DNA from: Luteolibacter rhizosphaerae
Lineage (GTDB): Bacteria > Verrucomicrobiota > Verrucomicrobiia > Verrucomicrobiales > Akkermansiaceae
Direction of reading: 5' to 3'
DNA length: 64,000 nt
Assembly: GCF_025950095.1 (NCBI RefSeq)
Contig: NZ_JAPDDR010000007.1
Span: 186,001-250,000, forward strand
Positions 16,086 through 25,436 of the stretch are shown here, one piece after another. The translations under genes and the position numbers were made by a program. The notes below the pieces were generated by a model. It saw only the letters and a list, made by a program, of their open reading frames with translations. It was not told the origin of the DNA and made no database searches. The stretch's first letter is position 1. Each line of letters begins with the position of its first letter.

Positions 16086-16454
16086 ATGAGTAGATCCGAA
16101 GACGTGAAGTTCGCGAATGCGCTGAAACACTACGAGGCGCTGATTGCCACCCAGCCGCAAGCGGAACGGAAAGGCGCCGCCATGTCCTACACCTCGCTGA
16201 ACGGACACATGTTCAGCTTCCTGACCAAAGCGGGCAAACTGGCGCTCCGGCTGCCGGAGCAGGAGCGGGATGCATTCCTGAAGAAATACAAATCCGCCTT
16301 GTGCGAGCAGAACGGAGCGGTGCTCAAGGATTACGTCGAAGTTCCCGATGCCCTGCTTGCGAAGACGGGGGCGCTTCAGAATTACTTCGGGACAAGCCTC
16401 GCATATGTTGCGGCTCTCAAGCCGAAGCCGACGAAGAAAAAGAAGTCCACCTGA
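16086..16454 (+). CDS. TfoX N-terminal-like small protein
   Basis: 122 aa. The order 'SLNGHMFSFLTKAGKLALRLPEQERDAFLKKY', then YVEVPDALL, then LQNYFGTSLAYVAALKPKPTKK matches the TfoX N-terminal fold (a 'GxMFxxL' strand, a 'lRL' strand and a terminal helix ending in KPK). The TfoX C-terminal domain is absent. The tail is KKKKST. Its role, if any, in competence is not supported here. The ATG at 16086 is the first codon that gives the family-like N terminus. Confidence 0.6.
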   Translation: MSRSEDVKFANALKHYEALIATQPQAERKGAAMSYTSLNGHMFSFLTKAGKLALRLPEQERDAFLKKYKSALCEQNGAVLKDYVEVPDALLAKTGALQNYFGTSLAYVAALKPKPTKKKKST

Positions 16455-16531
16455 GCGAGGTGGCGATCTCCGAAGCACTGACAACAGACGGTCCCGACAG
16501 CGCTGCGATCTGGGAAAACGGAGACGCAGCT

Positions 16532-17608
16532 TCAGGCAGCAAGCTCGGCAAACACCATGAGGCCGGAGTTCGTCTGCAGCGTGCTGATCACGACGACATC
16601 CTGGGTGGTGCCGATCTTTTTCACGGCGTGATTTACGACGATCATCGTACCATCGGGCAGGTAGCCGACACCTTGGTGCTCGTCCTTGCCGCCACGGACG
16701 AGAGCTAGGCGAAGTTTCTCGCCCACGCCAACCGAGGGGCGGAGGGCATCGAGAAGCTCGTCGAGATTGAGCACGTCGAGACCGCGGAGCTTGGCGACTT
16801 TGCAGAGATTCTCATCGCTGGTGAGCAAGCGGGCACCAAGGAGGCGGGCCACGTGAACGAGGCGCCCGTGCATGGTCTCATCCGCAGTCACGGCGGCATC
16901 TTCGATGCTGACCTGAAGATCCTTGGCAGAGCGCATCGACTCCAAGCAGGCGAGACCGCGCTCGGCGCGCTGACGCTTGGCGGGAGTGGGCGAACTGGCG
17001 AGGACCTGGATCTCGTCGAGCACGAAGCGCGGGACCACGAGACGGCCGCGGAGGAAGCCGGAGCGAACGACACCGGGAACGCGGCCATCCATAATGGACT
17101 CCGCGTCGAGGACCAGAGGCTCGCCGGTGCTGCTGTCCTGGCGGAAGCGCACGTAGGGAACAATGAAGGCAAAATCATCCCGGCTGCTGCGCAATGCGAG
17201 TACCGCCCCGAGGAAGCCCAGGCTCGCATAAAGGATGAGCTGGATGGTGAAGCTGATCGTGGTGATCAGCGCCTCGGCACCCACGACTTCCGTGCCGTCG
17301 CGCGACTGCAGGCGGTCCCGGACCGCGAGGGAGACGAGGTTCGAGATGTCGATGCGGGTAATCAGCCAAGCGCAGAACATGCCGACCAGCAGACCGAAGG
17401 TGGCGGTGGAAAAGCCACGCAGGCTGAAGCCCTTGATGAGGGTCTCAATCCAGATGAAGAAGGCGCCCACGATCAAGCCGCTGATCAAGCCGGTGGTCAT
17501 GGTGACCTCCACGGGCGTGCCCTTGGTGCTCAAGGCGATGGCCGCCCCAGCCACCTCGCAGACCAAAAGGTACATAAGGCGGGCGACATTGACGGAGGCG
17601 GGAGCCAT
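16532..17608 (-). CDS. Membrane PIN/TRAM domain protein (YacL-like)
   Basis: 358 aa. The N-terminal part has about four membrane helices (within 5-130), then a PIN domain (about 155-280: FVLDEIQVLASS, ARLLTSDENLCKVAKLRGLDVLNLDEL) and a C-terminal TRAM-like segment (EKLRLALVRGGKDEHQGVGYLPDGTM). This order is that of YacL-family proteins, predicted membrane-anchored RNases that are common in Firmicutes, Planctomycetes and Verrucomicrobia. The acidic PIN residues appear intact. It converges on the TfoX-like gene. Confidence 0.88.
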   Translation of the reverse strand: MAPASVNVARLMYLLVCEVAGAAIALSTKGTPVEVTMTTGLISGLIVGAFFIWIETLIKGFSLRGFSTATFGLLVGMFCAWLITRIDISNLVSLAVRDRLQSRDGTEVVGAEALITTISFTIQLILYASLGFLGAVLALRSSRDDFAFIVPYVRFRQDSSTGEPLVLDAESIMDGRVPGVVRSGFLRGRLVVPRFVLDEIQVLASSPTPAKRQRAERGLACLESMRSAKDLQVSIEDAAVTADETMHGRLVHVARLLGARLLTSDENLCKVAKLRGLDVLNLDELLDALRPSVGVGEKLRLALVRGGKDEHQGVGYLPDGTMIVVNHAVKKIGTTQDVVVISTLQTNSGLMVFAELAA

Positions 17609-17736
17609 GAGGTGCTTGAAGCATCCGATATTCCTAGCGAAGCGGCAAGAGCCAAGCGGTGAAGCCGATCGCCGGAGGCAGACGGGCCGAGTTCCCTCTC
17701 CAGCCCCCGCGCTCCCCGGTGGCAGCGGGCAAAGGA

Positions 17737-17767
17737 AAAGCCCCGCTCCCGTTAGAGAGCGAGGCTT
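17737..17767 (-). terminator. Intrinsic terminator of the RRM gene
   Basis: Read on the minus strand, AAGCCTCGCTCTC and GGGAGCGGGGCTT form a stem with G-T wobbles around a TAAC loop, followed by TTCCTTT. It lies about 30 bases past the stop of the RNA-binding protein. Confidence 0.75.
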
Positions 17768-17796
17768 GGAAAAGTCCTGTATTGAACACTCAGCGA

Positions 17797-18300
<504 letters not shown>

Positions 18301-18488
18301 TGTCTGTAGTCGCTACGCCATTTCTCGAAACCACTTCCAGAGCCGATGGCGCAAAGACTGGAGGAAGCGTGACCGGCATGAGGACGCCGGACATTTCCCC
18401 CGCTACACGCTTGGCCATCTTACGGCAAGCCCATAAATCAATGGCTCCACAAAGTTTTTAAAAACGCCCGGGCTTGGCGTTCAGGCAC

Positions 18489-19256
18489 TCATGCCAGCTC
18501 AGGCCGCACCGGGATGCCACGTTCGGCAAAATAGCGCTTCGCCTCGGCCACCGTGTGCTTGCCGAAGTGGAAGATGCTGGCCGCCAGAACGGCGTCCGCC
18601 TTGCCCTTCTCGAGCACTTCCACCATGTGATCGAGATTCCCGGCACCGCCGCTGGCAATGACCGGGATGCCCACGCTCTCGGAGATGGCGGCGGTCAGCT
18701 CGCAGTCATAACCGGCCTGTGTGCCATCCGCATCCATGCTGGTGAGCAGGATCTCCCCTGCCCCCCGACGCCACACTTCCTTCGCCCACTCCACCGCATC
18801 CAGACCGACCGCCGTGCGGCCGCCATGGGTGTAGACGCCCCACTTGCCCGGACCTTCCCGCTTGGCATCGATGGCCACGACGATGCACTGGCTGCCGAAA
18901 GCCTTCGCGCCAGCATCGACCAGGCCGGGATCTTTCACCGCGGAGGTGTTGATGCCAACCTTGTCCGCCCCGGCGAGAAGCATCTCGCGCATGTTCTCCA
19001 CGCTGCGGATACCGCCTCCCACCGTAAGGGGGATGAAACAGTGCTCGGCAGTGCGGCGGACCACATCGACCATCGTTGCCCGATTGTCGGACGAAGCGGT
19101 GATGTCGAGAAAGACGAGTTCGTCGGCCTGCTGGGCGTTGTAGGCCATCGCCGCCTCGACCGGATCGCCTGCATCGATCAGATCGACGAAGTTCACACCT
19201 TTGACGACACGGCCGTCGGTGACGTCGAGACAGGGAATGATGCGTTTCGCGAGCAC
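18489..19256 (-). CDS. hisF: Imidazole glycerol phosphate synthase, cyclase subunit
   Basis: 255 aa. Starts with GTG ([20 protein letters not shown]). The catalytic Asp is in IIPCLDV, the second Asp in [14 protein letters not shown], and the phosphate-binding loops [10 protein letters not shown] and VIASGGAGN are present. It uses ammonia from HisH to make IGP and AICAR in histidine synthesis. No hisH or other his gene lies nearby, so the pathway genes are dispersed. Confidence 0.97.
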   Translation of the reverse strand: MLAKRIIPCLDVTDGRVVKGVNFVDLIDAGDPVEAAMAYNAQQADELVFLDITASSDNRATMVDVVRRTAEHCFIPLTVGGGIRSVENMREMLLAGADKVGINTSAVKDPGLVDAGAKAFGSQCIVVAIDAKREGPGKWGVYTHGGRTAVGLDAVEWAKEVWRRGAGEILLTSMDADGTQAGYDCELTAAISESVGIPVIASGGAGNLDHMVEVLEKGKADAVLAASIFHFGKHTVAEAKRYFAERGIPVRPELA

Positions 19257-19421
19257 GGGGCGGGTGGTAGGGAAGGAACTCCGAACTTTGAAGGCTGAAC
19301 TTTGAGTTCTGAATGGAGAGGCTGCCGAATCAAATAAACCGCAGGGGGGAGCGGGGGAGAAATTTCGAATTCCAAATGGGAAGCTGGCCCGCCGAATGCG
19401 GGAAGTGACGAGGGAAACAAG

Positions 19422-19820
19422 TCAATGATCCTTGGCGAGACCCGTCACCCAAGATTTCAGGACAGGATCATGCTGCCATATTTCATCCAAGACACGGAAC
19501 GTCCGGGCAGCCAAGGGAGTACCGATCACCTGCCCACGAGACGCAATGGGTAGCGTGGGGTTGTGCCAATCATAGTCCTCTGGATCGCAGATCATGAAGC
19601 TGTTGGACTCGAAACGATAGAGCACGCTGGTGAAGCCAAGGCCTTCGCCCAACGCGACGAGGAAAGCAATTCCGCCCTCCAAGGAGTTCGGATTCCATCG
19701 GGCCAAATAGGGAATACCTTGCTCCACCGCAGTGTCAGCAACTCCCGTGCATTTGCGAGTGAACTCTCCACAGCAATCACATTTCGTTTCCGGAGCAACC
19801 CGATGTTCGCGGACGGGCAT
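19422..19820 (-). CDS. Hypothetical protein with CDCC motif
   Basis: 132 aa without signal peptide or membrane helix. A Cys cluster at the N terminus (KCDCCGEFTRKC, four Cys in about 12 residues) could bind zinc. Then come YLARWNPNSLEGGIAFLVALGEGLGF and a strand/helix region (SVLYRFESNSFMICDPEDYDWHNP). I do not recognise a family. Base usage is less GC-rich than in the neighbours, which may point to acquisition. Its start is 6 bp past the stop of the hydrolase gene. Confidence 0.6.
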   Translation of the reverse strand: MPVREHRVAPETKCDCCGEFTRKCTGVADTAVEQGIPYLARWNPNSLEGGIAFLVALGEGLGFTSVLYRFESNSFMICDPEDYDWHNPTLPIASRGQVIGTPLAARTFRVLDEIWQHDPVLKSWVTGLAKDH

Positions 19821-19826
19821 TCGGCG

Positions 19827-20555
19827 CTAGGAAAGGTGCTCGTCGAGCCAGTCCGCGACTTCGGTGATGACCTGCGGGTAGCTCTTCTCGTCGAAGGAAT
19901 GTTCAGCCCCTGCGATTTCCACAAGGCGCTTCGGCTCCTCCGCAGTGTCGTAGGCATCCTGGCTGTCCTGGATGAGCACCACGTCGTCCGCGGTCCCGTG
20001 AATCAGAAGCCAAGGCACGTTGATCTGGCCGACTTCGTCGAAGAGATCGCCGATGGACTCCATATCATCCACGTACTTCCGGGAAAGCGGGCAGTCCGGA
20101 TTATCCCACATGAAGCCTTTGTCCGGAATCACGGAGCCGAACTCGCGCTCACAGAATTCCTCGGTGCGGACCATTCCGGCCAAGGAGACCAGCACGCGGA
20201 TGCGCTCCTCGCTGGCCGCCGTCATCACGCCCACTGCGCCGCCCATGCTATGGCCCACGTAAGCGATCTTCAGGCGCGGCGGAAGGGCATCAAGCACGTC
20301 GCGGAGATCACCGCTCTCCTTGCTAATGGTGGCATCACGGAAGTCACCTTCCGAGGCCCCGTTACCCGTCCACGAAAGACGCAGGCAGGACCACCCGCGG
20401 GCGGCGAGACCTTCGGCAAGATTGACAAGGAGCGGGCGATCCTTGTTCCCGGTGACGCCGTGGGCGAGGATGACCAGCACGCCCTCGCGGCTGCCTTCGT
20501 GGAAAGCGGTATCGAGCTTTTCGCCCTGGCGGTTGCGGAATTCGGGAAGATCCAT
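19827..20555 (-). CDS. Alpha/beta hydrolase
   Basis: 242 aa. The order is classic: the oxyanion segment LVILAHGVTGNKD, nucleophile elbow GHSMGGAVG, acidic residue in LLIHGTADDVV and catalytic His in AEHSFDE. There is no lid insertion of note. Substrate is not predictable; serine esterase/peptidase activity in the cytoplasm is likely. It follows the dehydrogenase gene by 17 bp on the same strand, so the two may be co-transcribed. Confidence 0.9.
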   Translation of the reverse strand: MDLPEFRNRQGEKLDTAFHEGSREGVLVILAHGVTGNKDRPLLVNLAEGLAARGWSCLRLSWTGNGASEGDFRDATISKESGDLRDVLDALPPRLKIAYVGHSMGGAVGVMTAASEERIRVLVSLAGMVRTEEFCEREFGSVIPDKGFMWDNPDCPLSRKYVDDMESIGDLFDEVGQINVPWLLIHGTADDVVLIQDSQDAYDTAEEPKRLVEIAGAEHSFDEKSYPQVITEVADWLDEHLS

Positions 20556-20572
20556 CTGTAAGGGTGCGGGAA

Positions 20573-21463
20573 TCAGTGGACCGTACGGCCGGGGAAGGTC
20601 AATTCAGCGATGCCGGATTTGTCGAGTTCGCCCAGCTCCAGTTCCACCATCCGGTGATATTGAGCCTCCGTGGCGAGGGAGAGCGGGACATTCACGCCGG
20701 TGTCGGCGGCAAGCTGGTTGGCGATGCCGCTGTCCTTCGCGGCGTGCGCAGCGGAGAAATAGCAATCGTGCTCGCGGGCAATCATGTCGTCGCCATCCGT
20801 TTCCAGCACGCGGGAATTCGCCCCGGTCTGGGAGAAAACTTCCTTGAGCATCTGGAGGTCCAGCCCGAGCGCGGAGCCCAGACCGAGGCCCTCGGCCAGA
20901 CCCGCCGTGTTGATGTTCATCACCATGTTCACGAGTGCCTTCACTTTCGCCGCTTGGCCGGTGCCGCCCACGTGGCGGAGCGATGAGGACAGATCCTTGA
21001 GGATCGGTTCCACCTTGGCAAAAGCATCCGCCGTGCCGCCGACCATCAGGTAAAGCGTGCCTTGCCGGGCTTGGGTAATGCTAGATGCCATGCAAGCCTC
21101 AAGCGCGCTGGCCCCGGCGGCCGAAGCGGCTGCATCCACTTCCACGTGAACCTCCGGGCTTACCGTGGCGCAGTTGATGAAGGTCTTGCCGGAGGCTCCG
21201 GTGAGCAGGGAATCCCCCTCTGCCGCGAAGATCCCGCGCATCGCGGCATCGTCGGTGACCACAGTGATGATCACGTCCGCACCGGCGGTGACTTCCGCGA
21301 GGCTCCCGGCTGCAGCGGCGCCAATTTCAGCGGCCAGATCGGTGGCGATCTGCGGGAAAGCATCGTAGACGACGGTGACCGGGTACCCTTGGTCCTTCAG
21401 CCGGCGGGCCATGTTTGCTCCCATGCGGCCGGTGCCGACGAATCCGATGCGTGCTTTCGACAT
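20573..21463 (-). CDS. 3-Hydroxyisobutyrate dehydrogenase family oxidoreductase
   Basis: 296 aa. A Rossmann motif at the N terminus (IGFVGTGRMGANMARRL), an ALEACMASSITQARQGTLYLMVGG segment in the substrate region and the catalytic Lys in GQAAKVKALVNMVM match the beta-hydroxyacid dehydrogenase family (HIBADH, tartronate semialdehyde and succinic-semialdehyde reductases). The usual 'DAPVSGG' block is here 'EACMASSI', so the substrate may be unusual. NADP versus NAD preference cannot be read with confidence. Confidence 0.88.
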   Translation of the reverse strand: MSKARIGFVGTGRMGANMARRLKDQGYPVTVVYDAFPQIATDLAAEIGAAAAGSLAEVTAGADVIITVVTDDAAMRGIFAAEGDSLLTGASGKTFINCATVSPEVHVEVDAAASAAGASALEACMASSITQARQGTLYLMVGGTADAFAKVEPILKDLSSSLRHVGGTGQAAKVKALVNMVMNINTAGLAEGLGLGSALGLDLQMLKEVFSQTGANSRVLETDGDDMIAREHDCYFSAAHAAKDSGIANQLAADTGVNVPLSLATEAQYHRMVELELGELDKSGIAELTFPGRTVH

Positions 21464-21701
21464 GGCCGGAAGCTTGAAGCACGAGCCCGTGGCTGTCTAC
21501 CCTAGGGAAGTCCTTATGGCGCCAAGACCCATGAGGGTATCATTCAACTTTCCGGTAACTACTTTGCATCCACCGGATGATTTCAGAGACCCAAGATCCA
21601 TGGACGATGGCGGCGGCGACGCCGAAATAGCTGTAAATTCGGAAAAGGATGCAAAACATCGGTGCTCGTCCGGCGTTTCACCAGACCAACCCTGCAAACC
21701 C

Positions 21702-22634
21702 ATGCTCCGTTCCTCGCTCCTCGCCTTGCTGCTTGCCACCCCCGTCCTCAATGCCGAATCGCTGACGCAGGCGGACAAGGAAGCCCTGATGGAAAAGCTC
21801 GATGCCCTGAGCGATACGGCAAAAGAGAAGGCGATGTCCCGGATGGGCACCGCGATCGGCGACTTCCGGGCAGGAATGGCGAGCGATGAGGCCGCCGTGA
21901 ATCTCTACATGGAGTGCGTGGAGAAGGTACAGTTCAAGGACCAGAAGCGCAGCGCCCAAGATTTCCGCGAATGGAAGCGCCGCGAAAGCGAGCGGCTCGA
22001 TCAAGAGGGTCTGAAACGCTGCCTGCGCCACCAGCTGCGCTGGCTGATGCTGACGATGGAGGCGGCGGAGAAGCCGGACGAAGTTTCAGGCTTGGCCCCC
22101 CGCGCATCGGAGGCGCTGGATTCGATTTTCAGCAACCCCGACCAATTTGAAGGCAATGTGGAAGCCCTGCGCCAGCCGGTCACCGAATCGATGTTCGCCC
22201 GCGCCTACGGACTGGGCAACTTGAAGGCGGAGAGGTGGCCGCTGTCTCCGCTCGATCTGCCCCAAGTCTTCGACCAGATCATGCTCCCGCCACTCCGCGG
22301 AAAGGGCAGCTACGAAGGCATGCGCGAGCAATGGCAGCGCCGCATCCGCTACGAAGGCATCGTCCGTCAGAGCTTCACCGGCCGCCGCGAGAAGGGGAAG
22401 AAGGAGGAGTCGAGCCCGGAGTACGACAAGTGGATCTCCGAAGGCCAGCCGGACATGGTGTGGCAGATGGAATTGGATCTCTACAAGGCCGGGGACCAGA
22501 AGAAGGCCGCCGTGCGGATGCTGGAGCATCTCGAAACCAATGTGACCCATCCAAAGGCCCGCGACTGGGGAACCCAGTTCCGCACCCTGATCGAGCCTGG
22601 CAAGAGCACCACAGAAACGGCGAAAGGTCAGTAA
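21702..22634 (+). CDS. Hypothetical secreted helical protein
   Basis: 310 aa. A signal peptide (MLRSSLLALLLATPVLNA) precedes an all-helical charged region (about 20-130: EALMEKLDALSDTAKEKAMSRMG, YMECVEKVQFKDQKRS, QEGLKRCLRHQLRWLMLTME), a central part with 'PITESMFARAYGLG'-like and 'FDQIMLPPLRGKG' segments, and a C-terminal helical repeat. The family is not recognised; similar proteins in Verrucomicrobia are annotated as hypothetical. It converges on argB with a bidirectional terminator between them. Confidence 0.65.
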   Translation: MLRSSLLALLLATPVLNAESLTQADKEALMEKLDALSDTAKEKAMSRMGTAIGDFRAGMASDEAAVNLYMECVEKVQFKDQKRSAQDFREWKRRESERLDQEGLKRCLRHQLRWLMLTMEAAEKPDEVSGLAPRASEALDSIFSNPDQFEGNVEALRQPVTESMFARAYGLGNLKAERWPLSPLDLPQVFDQIMLPPLRGKGSYEGMREQWQRRIRYEGIVRQSFTGRREKGKKEESSPEYDKWISEGQPDMVWQMELDLYKAGDQKKAAVRMLEHLETNVTHPKARDWGTQFRTLIEPGKSTTETAKGQ

Positions 22635-22666
22635 GGCGCGCTTCTGAGAAATTCTGCTTACAGGCA

Positions 22667-22696
22667 AAGGCGCTTTCTTTTGAAAGCGTCTTTCTT
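22667..22696. terminator. Bidirectional terminator between the hypothetical gene and argB
   Basis: An 11-bp stem (22667-22677 with 22682-22692, one G-T pair, TTTT loop) followed by TCTT on the plus strand, and by an A/T-rich flank on the other. It can serve both converging genes. Confidence 0.75.
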
Positions 22697-22706
22697 GTGC
22701 CCTGCT

Positions 22707-23585
22707 TCAGCGGGTAACCTCGGTGCCGATGCCGCCATGAGTGAAAATCTCCAGTAGCAGCGCATGCGGCAGGCGGCCATCGATGAAGTGAACCTTGCGG
22801 ACACCGGCATTGAGGGCATCGATGGCGCTCTTGATTTTCGGGATCATGCCACCGGAAATAGTTCCGTCCGACATGAGTTCATCGGCTTGGGCGCGGCTGA
22901 CGGATTTGATCAAGGTCTCCGGCTTGGAGGGATCCATCATGAGCCCCGGAACATCCGAGAGGTAGACGAGCTTGGCGACGCGCAGCTCCTTTGCGAGAGC
23001 TGCAGCGGCGAGGTCGGCATTGATATTGAGCGGACGACCGGTGGCTAGCTCCGCCGCAAGCGGCGAGATCACGGGGACGATACCGGCGCGATGCGCGGCG
23101 TCCATCTGGCCGAGCTGGCAGCCGACAACCTCCCCCACTCTGCCGAGATCGACGCGCTGACCTTGCGCATCGCTGGCGAACATTTTCTCGCCGAGGAAAA
23201 CATCCGTGCCGGCAATGCCTACCGCCTTGCCGCCAAATTCCCGGATCATGCGGACGAGGCCGGGATTGATCTCGCTGGAAAGGACCTTCTCCACGATATC
23301 GATCGCCTCATCCGAGGTAACGCGGAAGCCGCCGATGAACTGGGCGTCCAGTCCTGCTTCTTTCATTGCGGCGGAGATCGCCTTGCCACCGCCGTGAACG
23401 ACGATGGGATTGATGCCGGCGACCTCGAGGAAAACGATGTCGCGCATGACCTTCGCCACCAGATCGGGATCCTCCATGGCGGAGCCACCCATCTTGATGA
23501 GGAAGGTCTTGCCCCGGAAGGCCTGAAGATAGGGCAGCGCCTCGATTAGGGCTTCGGCTTTTTCGATGGGGTGCTGGAGGTCCAT
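22707..23585 (-). CDS. argB: Acetylglutamate kinase
   Basis: 292 aa. Motifs are FLIKMGGSAM (nucleotide-binding Lys), IVVHGGGKAISAAM, GFRVTSDEAI, VISPLAAE, NINADLAAAALAKEL, YLSDVPGLM and DGTISGGMIPKI. It phosphorylates N-acetylglutamate in arginine synthesis. The N terminus with an extra helix (IEKAEALIEALPYLQAFRG) is the form seen in arginine-sensitive hexameric enzymes, so feedback inhibition is likely. It is last in the operon kinase - CHASE2-like - argB, 42 bp after the sensor gene. Confidence 0.96.
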   Translation of the reverse strand: MDLQHPIEKAEALIEALPYLQAFRGKTFLIKMGGSAMEDPDLVAKVMRDIVFLEVAGINPIVVHGGGKAISAAMKEAGLDAQFIGGFRVTSDEAIDIVEKVLSSEINPGLVRMIREFGGKAVGIAGTDVFLGEKMFASDAQGQRVDLGRVGEVVGCQLGQMDAAHRAGIVPVISPLAAELATGRPLNINADLAAAALAKELRVAKLVYLSDVPGLMMDPSKPETLIKSVSRAQADELMSDGTISGGMIPKIKSAIDALNAGVRKVHFIDGRLPHALLLEIFTHGGIGTEVTR

Positions 23586-23627
23586 GTGACGGGAAGTTCC
23601 AAGTAGAAAGGAATAAGGCAGATGATG

Positions 23628-25436
23628 CTAGCGCCCGCCCTTACGGCGAGATTTCTTCGAGGTCTTAGCCTTCTTGGCAGAAGAGGATGACGCAGAGGCG
23701 GGAGTTTGCGGCTGTGGGAGTTCGACGGCAACTTCTTCTACGTCGGCGGGAGCATCGGGAAGCGGGATCGTGACCTCGGAATCCTGAGTCGATTCGATCA
23801 CTGGTTCCGGCCCCGGCTCGGAGGGCAGCGCGGAGACTTTTATCCGGGTGAAACCCTCCGGCAGTTCCACGATCCAAGCAGCGATGAAAGCAGGCTCTGG
23901 GATCTCCACTCGAACGGCGGGCAATTCAGGCTCGAGCGAGGCCGGAGCGGGTTCGGGGACAATCTCCGGCGGAGCTACAGGCACCGGCTCCGGCTCAACC
24001 GGTGCCAAGGGAAGCTTCAGCGGAGGAAGCGGTGCGGGAGCGGAAACGATAAGCGGTGAAGGAGCTTCGACCAGAGGAGCTGGCATAACGACCGACGTTA
24101 CGGCCGGCTCAGGTGCGGGCATCGGATCAGGCCGGATCTCCCAAGGAGCGTGATGCTTCTTCACCTTGGTCGCGCTTTCCGGACCGGGAATGAACGCGAG
24201 AAGAAACGAAGTCACTCCCACCATGGTGAGCGCCAGAGGTGGAAGCCAGAGATTCTGACGGGCTGCAAAGAGGTAAACGAGTTCGGCACTGAGTGCGGCT
24301 GCCATCAGGACTGTCAGAAGACGCCAGCCAAAGCGCTCCAAAGAGGCGGCCCACGCGGCAAAGAGCACTATCAGGCCGAAGAGCGCCATTTCTGCCAAGG
24401 CCTCCAAACGCGACAGGATCACCGGCTTCTGATAGCGGGGCGCGATGCGGAGAGTGTGGGCCGCGCGCGGGAGATCATCCGACCAAGCGCGGTCTGCCTC
24501 TGGCATCTCGTCGCGGTGATCTCGAATCAGAAGAGGATCGCGGGCCGGCGGGACGGGATTGTCTTCAGCAACGATCTTCCATGCCGGAATATCGACGATT
24601 GAAGCATCCGGCGCAATCGGGGTCCGCCCGAACTCATCCACGGGAATAACCGGACCGCCGATGCCGAGGCGGATCTCGCTTCCTGAAAGAATGCGGATTT
24701 CCTCCGGATCGATCTTAAGCGCGGCAATCTCGGTCGCGAGCGGGAGAGAGAAGATGATTCGCTCTCCCCAACGGGCGATGACGTGCGGGTGAGTGTCGCT
24801 CGCATTCTTTTCGTTCTCCAGAATCGTGAAGCCTGCGAGCGTCCGTTCGCCCCCGAGTTCGGCATTGGGAACGGCCACGCGGTTCATCTGCGGGAGCGAA
24901 CTGACATCCCCGTCGATCTGCTTGGCATCGACCGAAAGCCGCAGGAAGGAAGCTGGGAGGGGCTCCGCCACCGCGCCGCGGGCCAAGGGCAGGCCGAGCA
25001 CCGCGCTATCGAGCTCGTCGAGTTGTTTGCGCAAGGCGAGCAGAGCCAAGGCTTCTGGATCGTCCCATGCCATCAGATAGCCGCAGCCAACCGTGCTGTG
25101 GCCTGCCTCTCGCAGGCGCGAGAACATGAGGGCGCAATCCACGGGGGAGGGCGGAGAAGAGGAGTACCAAGCATCGGGGTCGTCATCGACCGAGAGCATA
25201 CGGACTGGTTCCGACGCGAGAGCTGGCTTGGTTTTCCAGCGCTGCCAAGGCCGGTCCTGGCTCCCGTTCCCGCTGAAGGCGGACTCCACGGGATCAAGGC
25301 GAAGTGAGATCTCCTGCACCATCCGCCGCTCCAGATCGCGCAGCGGCGGGACCACCGACACCCCACCGAGCGCGAACAGGCCGACGCCGAGGATGACGGC
25401 GGCATTCACGAAAGTCCGGCGGGACGGAGCGCTCAC
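23628..25436 (-). CDS. CHASE2-like membrane sensor protein with proline-rich tail
   Basis: 602 aa. One helix near 10-28 is followed by an extracytoplasmic CHASE2-like domain (about 45-340: VRMLSVDDDPDAWY, MFSRLREAGHSTVGC, SEIRLGIGGPVIPVDEFGR, FSLPLATEIAALK) and three helices (about 355-425). CHASE2 proteins usually end in a kinase, cyclase or adenylate domain; here the output is replaced by a 150-residue Pro/Glu/Ala-rich tail and a Lys/Arg-rich end (KKAKTSKKSRRKGGR). The protein may act as a receptor or an anchor rather than an enzyme. The start overlaps the stop of the upstream kinase gene by 4 bp. Confidence 0.7.
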   Translation of the reverse strand: MSAPSRRTFVNAAVILGVGLFALGGVSVVPPLRDLERRMVQEISLRLDPVESAFSGNGSQDRPWQRWKTKPALASEPVRMLSVDDDPDAWYSSSPPSPVDCALMFSRLREAGHSTVGCGYLMAWDDPEALALLALRKQLDELDSAVLGLPLARGAVAEPLPASFLRLSVDAKQIDGDVSSLPQMNRVAVPNAELGGERTLAGFTILENEKNASDTHPHVIARWGERIIFSLPLATEIAALKIDPEEIRILSGSEIRLGIGGPVIPVDEFGRTPIAPDASIVDIPAWKIVAEDNPVPPARDPLLIRDHRDEMPEADRAWSDDLPRAAHTLRIAPRYQKPVILSRLEALAEMALFGLIVLFAAWAASLERFGWRLLTVLMAAALSAELVYLFAARQNLWLPPLALTMVGVTSFLLAFIPGPESATKVKKHHAPWEIRPDPMPAPEPAVTSVVMPAPLVEAPSPLIVSAPAPLPPLKLPLAPVEPEPVPVAPPEIVPEPAPASLEPELPAVRVEIPEPAFIAAWIVELPEGFTRIKVSALPSEPGPEPVIESTQDSEVTIPLPDAPADVEEVAVELPQPQTPASASSSSAKKAKTSKKSRRKGGR

